Source: Luzula sylvatica
Taxonomy: Eukaryota > Streptophyta > Magnoliopsida > Poales > Juncaceae
NCBI GenBank assembly: GCA_946800325.1
Contig: OX326960.1
Location: 10,762,893 to 10,826,892, forward strand
DNA: 64,000 nucleotides
Direction of reading: 5' to 3'
In this document: positions 10,741-21,468 of the stretch, piece by piece
Layout: each line of letters opens with the position of its first letter
Position numbering within the stretch: position 1 is the stretch's first letter
The notes under the pieces: model-generated
Told to the model about the DNA's origin: nothing
Database searches by the model: none
What the model saw: the letters and a program-made list of their open reading frames with translations, nothing else
Translations under genes and position numbers: made by a program

Positions 10741-13060
10741 AGACTATATGCAATTACTCTTACTAAAATAGTACTTTTCCAGAACTCTACGTGTAAAACT
10801 TATATTTGAAATAAAGCTTTGAGAAGAGAGGAGATCAGCTTGTGGAGCTTTTGTCTGTAAGAATGTGGACATAGAGGAGCTTACGGAGAAAAGATGAGCT
10901 TTTGGTTGTGAGAAGAGGAGAAATAAAACTTGCGTTGGGAAGGTGAAAGAGAAAGGAGAGGTGCGATTAATTTCACCCGCCAAATTTATCTATCGTTGCT
11001 TTTGTGATCCTTGGAATTTTCACGAAAGTTATTGCTGCAGTAACATCATCTAGAGAGGATTTAAGTGCAATAATAGAACAAATATTGCACATCAAACATG
11101 TGTATTAGACTATTGCAGTAATTATTACTACTAACTATCCTTATTATACTCGTCCAAACATGTCCTTAGTCTCATTGGGACACCGAAAGGCGTCACCCAA
11201 AAATCGGTTCGAGTGAGATATCCGCGTGATCTTAGTTCAAGAACTTATCTGACCTCTCCCTTCCGTTTCCTAACTTCCTACTATGCACGGGGTTATTCCT
11301 TCTGAAAACAAAATATTACTTCCAAACAACTATGGCTCATTTTCATGCTTTTCTTTCCATAAAAACAGGATTCCCTCGCTAATCACCGGGCAGAAGCTCC
11401 TTGTCCATGTACGGACGGCGCTCCTCTGATCTCTCTTCGTCTTCGCTCATCTCTTGTTAAGTATGCCTCTGATCTCGCTACTGTTTTCTTTTCTTATCGG
11501 TGCCGAAACCCGAGAACCCTTTATCTCGTGATTTGCTCCTAAATTTCTAAGATACACGCTTTAGGACGAGCTGGAGGATCAACACCTGAACAGAAGAATG
11601 CAGCCAATGATTTTCTGATGAATTTCTCCTAATATTTCGTGATTATCTCTTCTAGTTGCTGATGATTTGCTCCCAAATTTTATCCTCTTTCTTTATTATT
11701 CGGGATTTGATGAAGAGATATATGCCTGAACTTTGTCGGTCTATGAGATCTTAACCTTGATTATAAATTTATAATTTCAAAATAAGCCCAACTTTGTTTG
11801 AAAAGGTGAAATCTTTTTTTACTTTATTTGTCTCTAAATTGAGTTGTCTGTCGTTTTCAAGCAATTTTAAATTTCAGCCGACAATCCTAATTCTAAAACA
11901 TTCAACGAATTTCATCAAAATGAGCTGAAATTGATTTCTTTCAGTTGAAATTCACTAGTTATTCAGCTTTTATGCTTTTTGGTACAGGTATGTTCTTGTC
12001 GCAGGATTTGATTTCGTTTATCTCGAGATGGTTTCTCGCATGATTTATTTCTCCTACCAATTGAGTCAAGTCTTGGACAGATGAGCTATGCATATTGGAA
12101 TCCTTGTTCAATCACGAAGAGGTGTCCAATCTTCTGAACATTTAAGGACAATGAAAATTTCGACGCAATTTCTTATGTTGTTTGTTTTGTATTATCTTGA
12201 TTGAGAAGTATGTAGACTCATTTTTTATCAAAGGAAGGTATGTGTCTAGACATAATGGTAAGTTTGTGGAATGAGAAAAAAATTAATATGCACGCTAATA
12301 GCTATTACATAAGTAATATTTCAAATCTTGTGCTAGTAATAACTGAAAGACACATTGAACAATTACTTTAAGACCTATTGCAATTTCTTGTACAAATCAG
12401 GTTGCAAAATAAAATTCTGAAAATATTGCTAAACACATAAGCCAATCGTATTGTTTGATACATATACCAACAACATTTCAAAACTAAAAATAAGTAAAAT
12501 ATATAAACACTAAAAGTAACATAAATGTCAGAAAAAGGCTCAAGAAAAATCAAAATTTACAATTTAAAAAATACATAATTTACGAGTCGAAAAAACTATA
12601 TATGCCAAGCGATAGTTTCCTCTCCCTCTGTCTCTCTAGAAAAAATTGTTGTTCTCCCCTCTAATCATATCGCTTCCCTCTTTCTCTTGCAAAATCAATT
12701 GAAAGCGAGTGAAGATTGGATCCGAACACCCTTTTGATCATTTTATCGAGCCCTAACCTTCTTCTGATCGCGAATGGAGATTGGACCAGTGCGAGGAAAA
12801 GCATATTGTGAGAGGATAAACTGACACGTGCGAAGTGAACCATAAACCCTAACCACCATTTAATATGTGGCCGATCATGTAGGCTCATCAACGAAAAGGG
12901 TTTCTACAGTGGTCGATTGTGGTCCTGCGTATAATTGAGGTATAATTGAAACACAATATAGGTATAGATTAATTGTTATTAGATATTATATTGGAACAAT
13001 TAGGTATACAAGTTGGTTAAATTGGTATAGTTAACGCTTATTGTGTAATTGAGGATAGGG
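10741..13060. other. Non-coding stretch, no gene recognised
   Basis: Reading frames here are short and match no family I recognise. A GC-richer pocket at 11360-11600 looks leader-like but has no convincing coding frame. The rest is AT-rich single-copy-looking sequence. Confidence 0.5.

Positions 13061-13062
<2 letters not shown>

Positions 13063-13112
<50 letters not shown>
13063..13112. repeat. (TA)n microsatellite
   Basis: An uninterrupted AT dinucleotide run that directly abuts the first copy of the CTATCATACACCC MITE. Confidence 0.95.
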
Positions 13113-13114
<2 letters not shown>

Positions 13115-13115
<1 letters not shown>

Positions 13116-13375
13116 GGAAGTTCTATCATACACCCTTTTATAAGGATATTTTTGATATTTTATCAATTAATTATATTTGTAAAATGGTGTATAATAAAAT
13201 TTGTTTTTTATGGAGATTTTCTCTTTAAATGAACAACAAAAAATTCCAAATTAGTCAAACATTAATTGATAAATATGTTTAAGATTTTACCTTAAATATT
13301 CATAAATGTATAATTACTCAAAATACCTTTGAAAATGGGTGTATCATAAGGAAAATGGTGTATGATAGAAACATC
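13115..13375. mobile_element. MITE family A, copy 1 (CTATCATACACCC ends)
   Basis: Inverted ends read GGGAAGTTCTATCATACACC on the left and, inverted on the right, GTGTATGATAGAA. Further copies lie at 15344-15586 and 44137-44397, each next to a TA microsatellite. It is non-coding, about 260 bp. Flanking TA runs hide the target duplication, so the superfamily is not assigned. Confidence 0.8.
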
Positions 13376-13377
13376 AT

Positions 13378-13584
13378 GAGGGAGGCTAAACTACTTAATT
13401 AAGTACCAACATTTTGATACTTAATGTTTTTTCACCATTAGATTTGCATTGAGATTTATGTCTTTTCATAATGATCATGAAAATTTGTGCACATCATTAA
13501 ATGCACAAATCTCAATGCAAATTTAATGGTGAAAAAACATTAAGTACCAAAATATTGGATACTTAATTAAGTAGTTTAGCCTCC

Positions 13585-13587
<3 letters not shown>
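13378..13587. mobile_element. Foldback MITE, ~84-bp arms
   Basis: Both ends begin GAGGGAGGCTAAACTACTTA when read inward, and the two arms match with few changes for about 84 bp around a short loop. The transcript would form a long hairpin. A half copy lies at about 27335-27412. Confidence 0.88.

Positions 13588-13672
<85 letters not shown>
13581..13672. repeat. Compound (CT)n(TA)n(GA)n microsatellite
   Basis: CT repeats, then TA repeats, then GA repeats. The whole run is close to a perfect inverted repeat and could form a cruciform. Confidence 0.93.
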
Positions 13673-13674
<2 letters not shown>

Positions 13675-13718
13675 TATGGTGCTTTTAAAAGAACCAAGGT
13701 GGTTGGTACTTTTTTATT

Positions 13719-13987
13719 AAGGCCATATGCAAAACCTCCTCGTTTTTCTCAACACCCTCTATTTCATAATTAATGATTATTTATTGAGTTAATTAACAAA
13801 AATATACTTCATTAACAATTAATTAATATACATTCAAAATATATATACATGAACACTTCTTAATTAATATCAATCAACTGTTAATCAAATATACTTTTGT
13901 TAATTAACATGATAACTAATCACCAATTAATTAATTGGTGATGTAGAGGATGTGGTGGAGAAATGAGGGGTTATGGTATAATTATCC
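13719..13987. mobile_element. MITE family B, copy 1, 9-bp target duplication
   Basis: The direct repeat TTTTTTATT flanks the element (13710-13718, 13988-13996). The right end read inward, GGATAATTATACCATAACCC, matches the left end of the second copy at 25003. It is non-coding, 269 bp, and the 9-bp duplication fits Mutator-type. Confidence 0.85.
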
Positions 13988-14274
13988 TTTTTTATTTCCT
14001 CGTTTGTAATAATTATTGGTAATTTTCACAACCTTGTCCCAAAAATACTCTTCGACTTCCTCCCTCACGACATACTTCTCAGTTGACAAGGCAAAATGAG
14101 TAGGCAGTGTAATCTCATCTTTCTCTCTTTGTAGACACTATAATCTTACCTCTCTCTCCGCAGTCATTCTAATCTCTTCGTATCTGCTTTTCTTTCCCTC
14201 TTTATCATGGTAAATTTGAACCCTATTTTACTATTTGCAAGGAAAAGTGATTTTTATACGTCGTTTTATAATCA

Positions 14275-15009
14275 CTAGAAATATTTCTCGCGCTTCGCTG
14301 CGATTTTTCAAAATCTTTTATGATCGAAAAATAATAATTTTATCTAAAACGTTACAAGTGCAAAACAAAAATAATCTTCATAAATGTTAATTTAAAAAAA
14401 AAATATGATATTAAACAGTCTCACAAGTATTATGCAATAAATACAATTTTTTTTCCTCCTTAAAGCATATCATATGTTCCAAAAGAAAAATTGAAATGTT
14501 TTACTTAGAATACAAAACATGTCAAATAAAATAAAATTCTGAAAAAGACAAACAAAAAAACATAAAAGACGCAGAAAAAGACAAACAAAAAAACACAAAA
14601 GACGTAGCTTGGTACCAATCAAAAATATTATAATAAGCACAAAAAAAAACGCAGAACCGTTATAATAAGCACAAAAAAATAATAATACAAGCTCAGGCTA
14701 ACAAAAAGTATTTCTGTGAACAGTAAACGATGAACAGCAGAAATGATGAACAGTAAAATTATAGTATACAAATTATATTTATTAATACGATGAAAAATTC
14801 AAATATTTTATTTAGAACACAAGACATGTCAAATAAATAAAATTTCATATGAAAAAAAAAATACAGATGAACAGTACCCCCCGGATGAACAGTACCGGCG
14901 ACACAGGTAGTGAACAGTACCCCCGAGGGTGAACAAGAAGTGAACAGTAAATGTCGACGTGGCCTTTTGGTTTGGCTCCAAATTAGTAGAAATTTAATGG
15001 GAGGGGAGA
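14275..15009 (-). mobile_element. Non-autonomous Helitron, family 1, copy 1
   Basis: On the minus strand the element ends in CTAG followed by host T, with a GC-rich hairpin (CGCAGCGAAGCGCG) about 11 nt before it. Its start reads TCTCCCCTCCCATT after host A. Near the start it has repeated TGAACAGTA motifs, common in plant Helitrons. The copy at 39869-40409 shares both ends and much of the body. No Rep/helicase frame is present. Confidence 0.85.
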
Positions 15010-15343
15010 TTCGAACATTTATTTTGATTTGTATCTCAAGAACTTTTTTGTTTTTATTCTCTTACTTATATTTGCAAGGATTGTTTTGAATTATGAATTA
15101 TATTTGATATTGAGTTATGAATTATATTTCGTGTATTTCAAATCGTTATTTCATTTTTTATAAAATTACTTAAATCCATTTCACTTAAAATTCAATTCAA
15201 TAACAATACAATGGAACTAAACAAAATGAAATCAAATACATCTTTAAAAGTTAATACAAGATTTCGATTACAAAAATATATTCTGGCTATTTCATAATCG
15301 TCTTCCCCTTTCTAATTCTCTAATGCACCGCAATTATATATAT

Positions 15344-15586
15344 GGGGAGTTCTATCATACACCCTTTTAAAAGGGTATTTTGGGTATTTAAAAGGGTGTA
15401 TCATAAAATTTATATTTTAGGAAATTTATTTTTTAAATGAACAACAAATAATTCCTATTTAGCCAAATATTTAGTTGATAAATGCACTTGAAAATTTATC
15501 TTAAATACTAATTAATGGATAATTACTCAAAATACCCTTGAAAATGAGTATATCATAAGAAAAAAGGTGTATGATAGAAACCCCCT
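15344..15586. mobile_element. MITE family A, copy 2
   Basis: Left end GGGGAGTTCTATCATACACC and inverted right end GGTGTATGATAGAAACCCCC. It lies between short TA runs and is the same family as 13115-13375 and 44137-44397. Confidence 0.85.
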
Positions 15587-15944
15587 TTATATATATATAT
15601 ATATATATGGGAGAGGTTCCATGGAATTCTTATTTAGAGTCCCTATTTGGAGTTCCAATCTAGACTCTCTCCATCTTATCTCCACGAAGGGCTGAGATTT
15701 ATCAAAGAATGAACGCTGCCCATACTCATTTCCCATGCCCGAATACCACTCGACAGTACTCTCTCTCTCTCTCTTTCTACCTCTCGCAAGTTACCCAGTC
15801 TCACCCTGCCGCCTCTCCACAATCGTCATGCTTTACCTCTCTCTTCTCTTTCTAGAGATACTGCAAGGTATCTCCCTAGCTCGCCATGCGAGTCGTCCTC
15901 CGTCCTCCTGTTTTGCACAACCACCCAGAAGGGAGTTGGTCCCC

Positions 15945-16388
15945 TGTAAGGAATATTACATAGTGTGTGAATAAAAGACAATTAGGGGGTAAATTGCATA
16001 ATTACCCAGAATTGTAATAACGGGTTTACGGATCCGAAGTTAAGAGGAGGAGGATATGGTCTAATACACCGAGGCTAGGAGAGCTCGATGGTTCACCATA
16101 GACCGAGAGTAGGGAATGAGATAGGAGTTTGAGAGGTTGTTAGAGTTACTAACGATCTCTGGGGGCTTAGTACAGCTCTCTATAAATAGGTTGTAATAGG
16201 AGAAAATCCTTATCGTTTATAGTCTCTATTAGATTGTTTTACGATCTGATTCAGATAATCTCCAAGAGGAATTATCTGGATCTATTGAGTGAAGAATTGT
16301 ACTGTTTTTTTAGTGAAATTGAAGTAATTCGCATCAAATTGAGGTGAATTCGTATAACGATTGATCAAATCTGATCAAGATCGTTACA
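15945..16388 (+). repeat. Gypsy 5' LTR
   Basis: The LTR has a TATA box TATAAATAGG at 16181-16190. Transcription would start a few tens of bases downstream and run through the primer site. Confidence 0.95.
16181..16190 (+). promoter_or_regulatory. TATA box in gypsy LTR
   Basis: TATAAATAGG lies in the middle of the LTR, the usual promoter place. The same motif recurs in the right LTR at about 21256. Confidence 0.75.
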
Positions 16389-16389
16389 A

Positions 16390-16403
16390 TTGGTATCAGA
16401 TTC
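16390..16403 (+). other. Gypsy primer-binding site
   Basis: TTGGTATCAGATTC starts 1 nt after the LTR and resembles the tRNA-Met-type primer site TGGTATCAGAGC with changes at its end. Confidence 0.75.
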
Positions 16404-16441
16404 GACGATCCTCCGATCTAATCACGTCGATCACTAGATCC

Positions 16442-19400
16442 ATGGCAAAGAAGCAGACACAACTCGAGGAAGAGGCGATCCGTAAGCTCGCTACTGATTC
16501 CATGGAGCAGCAAGCTCAGATCAACCAGATCTCGCTTGATCTGCAACGTGTGCACCAGAAGATCGATGATAATCAAATCGCCAATTCCTCTCAATTGACA
16601 GAGGTTAGAAACATGTTTTCACAGCTCCTCAACCAGAAATCGACAGTTCGAGGTGAGGAGGAGCGCCTTGATCCAACAGATCCTCATGATTTCAGATCAA
16701 AAGGGAAGAAGAAAGTGTATCAACAAGAGGAGAAGATAGCTACATCTTCGAGGAGTTTCGAGACAATTGAAGATGAAGATGATTATCGAATTAATCTCAA
16801 TCGACAAAGGCACGCCAGAAATAATCGTCACAACAGTGACGGTTTTGTTCACAAACCGAAATATTCTATGCAATACTTCTCAGGCCAGAATCCTAAAGCT
16901 TGGATCAGGAAGTGCGAGAGTTATTTTAGGGTATATGAAGTACCGGCATGGCAGCAAGTCGAAGTTGCGGTACTCTATCTCTCAGGAGACGCAGAAGAGT
17001 GGCACTTAGGGCATCAGATCCACTATCCGGATCCTACGTGGCGCTCTTTCAGTGCTGATCTTCTACGGCGTTTCGAGAATCAGCTCCTCTTGGGGTCCAT
17101 TGGGGAATTCCATAACCTCAAACAGAGAGGAACAATTCAAGAGTACCGATCTCGGTTCGAAACTCTGAGACATCGCCTATTGAATGAATACCCCACCCTT
17201 GATGAGGTGTTTTTTCTACGAAGCTTTCTGGCAGGGTTGAAGAGGAGTATTCGATCAAATGTGATCATTACTCGGCCGAGAGATTTGTACGAAGCGTACG
17301 AGAATGCCTTGGAGAAAGAGCAAGCAGAGGAGGAGACGTCAAAAGGGAAACAACAATTCCGTTCGAATGTCTCCATGACTACAGCCAATAAAGGATCTAC
17401 GGTGATAAAAAATGGTGAGACGGATCGTGAAAGGCGTAGAAGGGAGGGCAAATGTTACCATTGCGATGAAAAATGGTCCATTAACCATGATTGTCCAGGA
17501 AGAAAGAAGAACACCCTGCACTTAATCGAAGGAGACGCAACAAAAGAGGATGATAGTTCTCAATCTTCTTCGGATGATGAAGATCCAATTGAGGCAGGAC
17601 TGATGGCAGAATCAATGGAGATGACTGTTTTTGCCCTCAACAGTTCAGCAACAAATCAAACAATCAAGATTAGAGGATGGTGCTGCAATAAACCTCTTTC
17701 TATCTTAATCGATAGTGGAGCCTCACATTCATTTCTCGATCTGAAATTCGCCAAATCAATTGGAGTTTCTACAACGGTGATCAGTCCTCTTTTAGTTTCC
17801 GTAGCCAACGGGACTCAAATTGTGACTGATGGGGCTTGTTCCAACCTTGGATGGGAAATGGCAGGGCGTAGTTTCAAATTCGATCTTCGATTACTCGAGC
17901 TGGGATCGGTTGAGTTGGTCTTAGGAGTGGACTGGATGAAGAAGGTGGGTCCGGTGGAATTCGATTACAAAGAGAGGAAGGTTTCATTCACACTTAACGG
18001 GCAACGGGTGGAGTTAAGTGACGGGTTGCAATCCGAACTACAAACGGGTTCAGTGCATTTAATTGAAGGGCCCAAACTTCAATCATTAATCCAAAAGAAT
18101 CAAGTTAGTTGGCTGGCCCAAATGTATCGAGTGGAAACAAGTTCTCAGGCTTCATCCGAAAACCAAGAAATCAAATCCCTGATTTCAAAGTACGAGCACA
18201 TCTTCCAAGAACCTCAGTCCCTCCCTCCTCATCGCAAATGTGATCATCAAATTCCGCTAATTCCGGATGCCAAGCCGGTACAGCAACGACCTTACCGGTA
18301 TGCTCACTTCCAAAAGGCTGAAATCGAAAAAATAATTCGTGAAATGCTCGAATCAGGCCTGATCCGAGAAAGCAGCAGCCCCTTTGCTTCTCCGGCTATA
18401 TTAGTTGGTAAAAAAGACGGGTCGTGGCGTATGTGTGTTGATTATCGTCAATTAAACGACGCGACAATCAAGGACAAGTTTCCAATTCCAATAATCGACG
18501 ATCTATTGGACGAATTGAACGGTGCTCAGGTTTTCTCAAAGCTCGATTTACGATCGGGTTACCACCAAATTCGAATGGCCGACGGCGATGTCTACAAAAC
18601 GGCATTTCGAACCCACTGTGGACACTTCGAGTTTCTGGTCATGCCTTTCGGCCTCACCAATGCACCATCGACGTTTCAAGCGCTTATGAACAAGCTATTC
18701 CAACCATGCTTGCGAGAGTTCGTTTTGGTGTTTTTTGACGATATTCTTGTGTACAGCAAGGATATCGAAACCCATTACAAGCATCTTAGAGAGGTATTTC
18801 AAATTCTCTCTAGTAATAAGCTTTTTGCTAAACTAACCAAATGTTCATTTGGTGTGTCTCACATCGACTATTTGGGGCACATCATATCGAGCGAGGGGGT
18901 GTCCACTGATCCAGAGAAGGTGAAAGCAATGGTCGAATGGCCAAGACCCAAGACAATAAAGCAACTCCGAGGCTTCCTCGGATTAACGGGGTATTATCGT
19001 AAATTTGTAAAAAATTACGGAACGATTGCCAAAGCTCTCACGGAATTATTGAAGAAAAACGCATTTGGGTGGAATGATGAAGCTCAACAGGCATTCGACA
19101 ATCTGAAATTGGCCATGACGAGAGCTCCAGTTCTGAAAATGCCGGAATTCGATAAACCATTCGTGGTGGAGACAGATGCGAGTGGTACGGGAATAGGAGC
19201 CGTTCTCATGCAAGATGGGCGCCCAATTGCTTTCTTAAGCCAAGCATTAGGCCCGAGAAACATGGCACGATCAGTCTACGAACGTGAATTGCTGGCAGTT
19301 TTGATGGCCACGAATAAATGGCGTCATTACTTGTTAGGTAACAAATTCATATTGAAGACTGATCACGAAAGCTTGCGTTTCTTGCTCAGCGGGAAATTGC

Positions 19401-20992
19401 ACACTCAACTGCAGCACAAAGGGTTGTCCAAGCTGCTCGGTTTCGACTATTCAATCCAATACAAACGTGGCTGTGAGAATCGTGTGGCTGACGCTCTATC
19501 AAGACGACCTGCGAGCTCAGGAATGGAAGAGGGAGAAATACAAGTCATTAGCACATCGACACCAGAGTGGTACAGAGAAGTGATTCTGAGTTACGAGCAG
19601 GATTCCAAATTGCGAGGATTAATCGAGAAAATAATACTGCAGCCATCTATGTTTCCCAAGTATTCCTATGTAGATGGAATACTACGATACAAAGGTCGCT
19701 TATGTATTGGCCATAATGAATCCCTCAAAGACAAGATCCTGCAGGAGGTACACGACAACCCATGTGGGGGCCACTCAGGAGTTCTGGCCACCTATCATCG
19801 CCTGAAACGTGTCTTTCACTGGGTAGGGATGAAAAACGAGGTCATGGAACACGTGCGCCAATGCGACTTGTGCCAACGCAATAAAGTGGAGCACATGCCT
19901 TCCCCGGGTCTTCTTCAACCTCTTCAAATTCCCTCTCAGCCATGGGAAAGTATAAGCCTCGACTTCGTCGAGGGTTTACCAAAATCAGCCGGCAAGGACG
20001 CTATCATGGTGGTGGTAGATCGATTGACGAAATACGCCCACTTCGTGCCGCTGACACACCCATTTACAGCCTCTCAGATTGCCAAAATATTTTTTGACAA
20101 TATATGTCGCTTGCACGGAATTCCTCAATCTCTCATCAGCGATAGAGACAAAATCTTTACGAGCCGATTTTGGAAGGAACTGTTCCAAATCCATGGCACA
20201 AAGCTTCAATTCAGCACTTCTTACCACCCTCAATCCGATGGCCAAACGGAACGGGTGAATCAGTGCTTGGAAGCGTATCTCAGAGGAATGTGCTGCAATG
20301 GTCCTAAACGTTGGGCCAATTGGATTCCACAAGCCGAATTGTGGTACAATACATCGTACCACAGTTCAATTAAGCTTTCTCCATTCGAGGCTTTATATGG
20401 GTATCCACCACAACACCCTGAACTCGGTTCTTCTCCTTCATCAGTAGTTGCAGAGGTAGATGCGTGGCTCAAAGAGCGACACACAGCTCTTCAGTCACTC
20501 AAGGACAACCTCACGAAAGCTCAGGAACGAATGAAGAAACAGGCGGATAAACACAGAACGGAGAGAGAATTTGATGTGGGTACCATGGTTTTTCTGAAAT
20601 TACAGCCATATCGCCAAACGTCGGTATCGATGGCCAAAGGAGGTAAACTCAGGTCGCGTTATTTTGGACCATTCGAGATTACAGAACGTATTGGGCTCGT
20701 GGCGTATCGATTGAAATTACCGGAGGGATCCCAAATCCACCCGGTCTTTCACGTCTCGCAATTAAAAAGGAAAATCGGGGAGAAAAAAACGGTGGTACCA
20801 GCTTTACCACTAGTAGGGCCGGAAGGAGTGCTGAAGATCGAGCCAATTGCAGTTTTGGATCGCCGTTTGGTTAGAAAGGGGAATTCTTCAGCTGTAGAAT
20901 TGTTGATTCAATGGTCTAATCTGCCGGTGGAAGATGCCACGTGGGAGGAGTACGACGCACTGCTCAGGCGATACCCGGAATTCAAACCTTGA
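16442..20992 (+). CDS. Chromovirus Gag-Pol polyprotein (1516 aa, one open frame)
   Basis: The first in-frame ATG after the LTR is 16442 (MAKKQTQLEEEA). The domains run in Ty3/gypsy order. The gag domain is at residues ~146-290 and a CCHC-like knuckle (CYHCDEKWSINHDC) is near 335. The aspartic protease (LIDSGASHSF) is near 421. The reverse transcriptase has VDYRQLN near 666 and the catalytic FFDD near 764. RNase H (ETDASG) is near 909. The integrase HHCC finger is near 1104-1150, followed by its core with ISDRD and QSDGQTERVNQ. A chromodomain-like end (LLIQWSNLPVEDATWEEY) is near 1490-1505. No stop or frameshift interrupts it. The enzyme would copy RNA to DNA and integrate it; chromodomains are known to steer related elements to heterochromatin. 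Confidence 0.96.
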   Translation: MAKKQTQLEEEAIRKLATDSMEQQAQINQISLDLQRVHQKIDDNQIANSSQLTEVRNMFSQLLNQKSTVRGEEERLDPTDPHDFRSKGKKKVYQQEEKIATSSRSFETIEDEDDYRINLNRQRHARNNRHNSDGFVHKPKYSMQYFSGQNPKAWIRKCESYFRVYEVPAWQQVEVAVLYLSGDAEEWHLGHQIHYPDPTWRSFSADLLRRFENQLLLGSIGEFHNLKQRGTIQEYRSRFETLRHRLLNEYPTLDEVFFLRSFLAGLKRSIRSNVIITRPRDLYEAYENALEKEQAEEETSKGKQQFRSNVSMTTANKGSTVIKNGETDRERRRREGKCYHCDEKWSINHDCPGRKKNTLHLIEGDATKEDDSSQSSSDDEDPIEAGLMAESMEMTVFALNSSATNQTIKIRGWCCNKPLSILIDSGASHSFLDLKFAKSIGVSTTVISPLLVSVANGTQIVTDGACSNLGWEMAGRSFKFDLRLLELGSVELVLGVDWMKKVGPVEFDYKERKVSFTLNGQRVELSDGLQSELQTGSVHLIEGPKLQSLIQKNQVSWLAQMYRVETSSQASSENQEIKSLISKYEHIFQEPQSLPPHRKCDHQIPLIPDAKPVQQRPYRYAHFQKAEIEKIIREMLESGLIRESSSPFASPAILVGKKDGSWRMCVDYRQLNDATIKDKFPIPIIDDLLDELNGAQVFSKLDLRSGYHQIRMADGDVYKTAFRTHCGHFEFLVMPFGLTNAPSTFQALMNKLFQPCLREFVLVFFDDILVYSKDIETHYKHLREVFQILSSNKLFAKLTKCSFGVSHIDYLGHIISSEGVSTDPEKVKAMVEWPRPKTIKQLRGFLGLTGYYRKFVKNYGTIAKALTELLKKNAFGWNDEAQQAFDNLKLAMTRAPVLKMPEFDKPFVVETDASGTGIGAVLMQDGRPIAFLSQALGPRNMARSVYERELLAVLMATNKWRHYLLGNKFILKTDHESLRFLLSGKLHTQLQHKGLSKLLGFDYSIQYKRGCENRVADALSRRPASSGMEEGEIQVISTSTPEWYREVILSYEQDSKLRGLIEKIILQPSMFPKYSYVDGILRYKGRLCIGHNESLKDKILQEVHDNPCGGHSGVLATYHRLKRVFHWVGMKNEVMEHVRQCDLCQRNKVEHMPSPGLLQPLQIPSQPWESISLDFVEGLPKSAGKDAIMVVVDRLTKYAHFVPLTHPFTASQIAKIFFDNICRLHGIPQSLISDRDKIFTSRFWKELFQIHGTKLQFSTSYHPQSDGQTERVNQCLEAYLRGMCCNGPKRWANWIPQAELWYNTSYHSSIKLSPFEALYGYPPQHPELGSSPSSVVAEVDAWLKERHTALQSLKDNLTKAQERMKKQADKHRTEREFDVGTMVFLKLQPYRQTSVSMAKGGKLRSRYFGPFEITERIGLVAYRLKLPEGSQIHPVFHVSQLKRKIGEKKTVVPALPLVGPEGVLKIEPIAVLDRRLVRKGNSSAVELLIQWSNLPVEDATWEEYDALLRRYPEFKP

Positions 20993-21003
20993 GACAAGGT
21001 TTA

Positions 21004-21019
21004 TTGGAGAGGGGAGTAA
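21004..21019 (+). other. Gypsy polypurine tract
   Basis: TTGGAGAGGGGAGTAA directly precedes the right LTR and is the expected plus-strand primer. Confidence 0.8.
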
Positions 21020-21463
21020 TGTAAGGAATATTACATAGTGTGTGAATAAAAGACAATTAGGGGGTAAATTGCATAATTACCCAGAATTGTAATAACGGGT
21101 TTACGGATCCGAAGTTAAGAGGAGGAGGATATGGTCTAATACACCGAGGCTAGGAGAGCTCGATGGTTCACCATAGACCGAGAGTAGGGAATGAGATAGG
21201 AGTTTGAGAGGTTGTTAGAGTTACTAACGATCTCTGGGGGCTTAGTACAGCTCTCTATAAATAGGTTGTAATAGGAGAAAATCCTTATCGTTTATAGTCT
21301 CTATTAGATTGTTTTACGATCTGATTCAGATAATCTCCAAGAGGAATTATCTGGATCTATTGAGTGAAGAATTGTACTGTTTTTTTAGTGAAATTGAAGT
21401 AATTCGCATCAAATTGAGGTGAATTCGTATAACGATTGATCAAATCTGATCAAGATCGTTACA
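21020..21463 (+). repeat. Gypsy 3' LTR
   Basis: It looks identical to the left LTR on reading, with the same length, and is followed by the target duplication TCCCC. Confidence 0.95.
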
Positions 21464-21468
21464 TCCCC

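Larger units (their letters stand above)
15945..21463 (+). mobile_element. Complete Ty3/gypsy chromovirus with 444-bp LTRs
   Basis: The 5519-bp element has LTRs at 15945-16388 and 21020-21463, both starting TGTAAGGAATATTACATAG and ending GATCGTTACA. The two LTRs have equal length and I found no difference by eye. The target duplication TCCCC flanks it (15940-15944, 21464-21468). The primer site TTGGTATCAGATTC lies just after the left LTR, and a purine tract lies just before the right one. Short LTRs, small size and a C-terminal chromodomain suggest a Reina-like clade. It is an intact, recent insertion inside an older TIR element. Confidence 0.96.

Noticed and set aside
15735..15974. 79-codon frame starting at 15735
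   Set aside because: It runs across the gypsy LTR boundary at 15945, so it is not a natural gene as it stands.
16361..16441. Upstream extension of the gypsy frame to 16361
   Set aside because: No ATG there and it lies in the LTR and primer site; the first real ATG is 16442.
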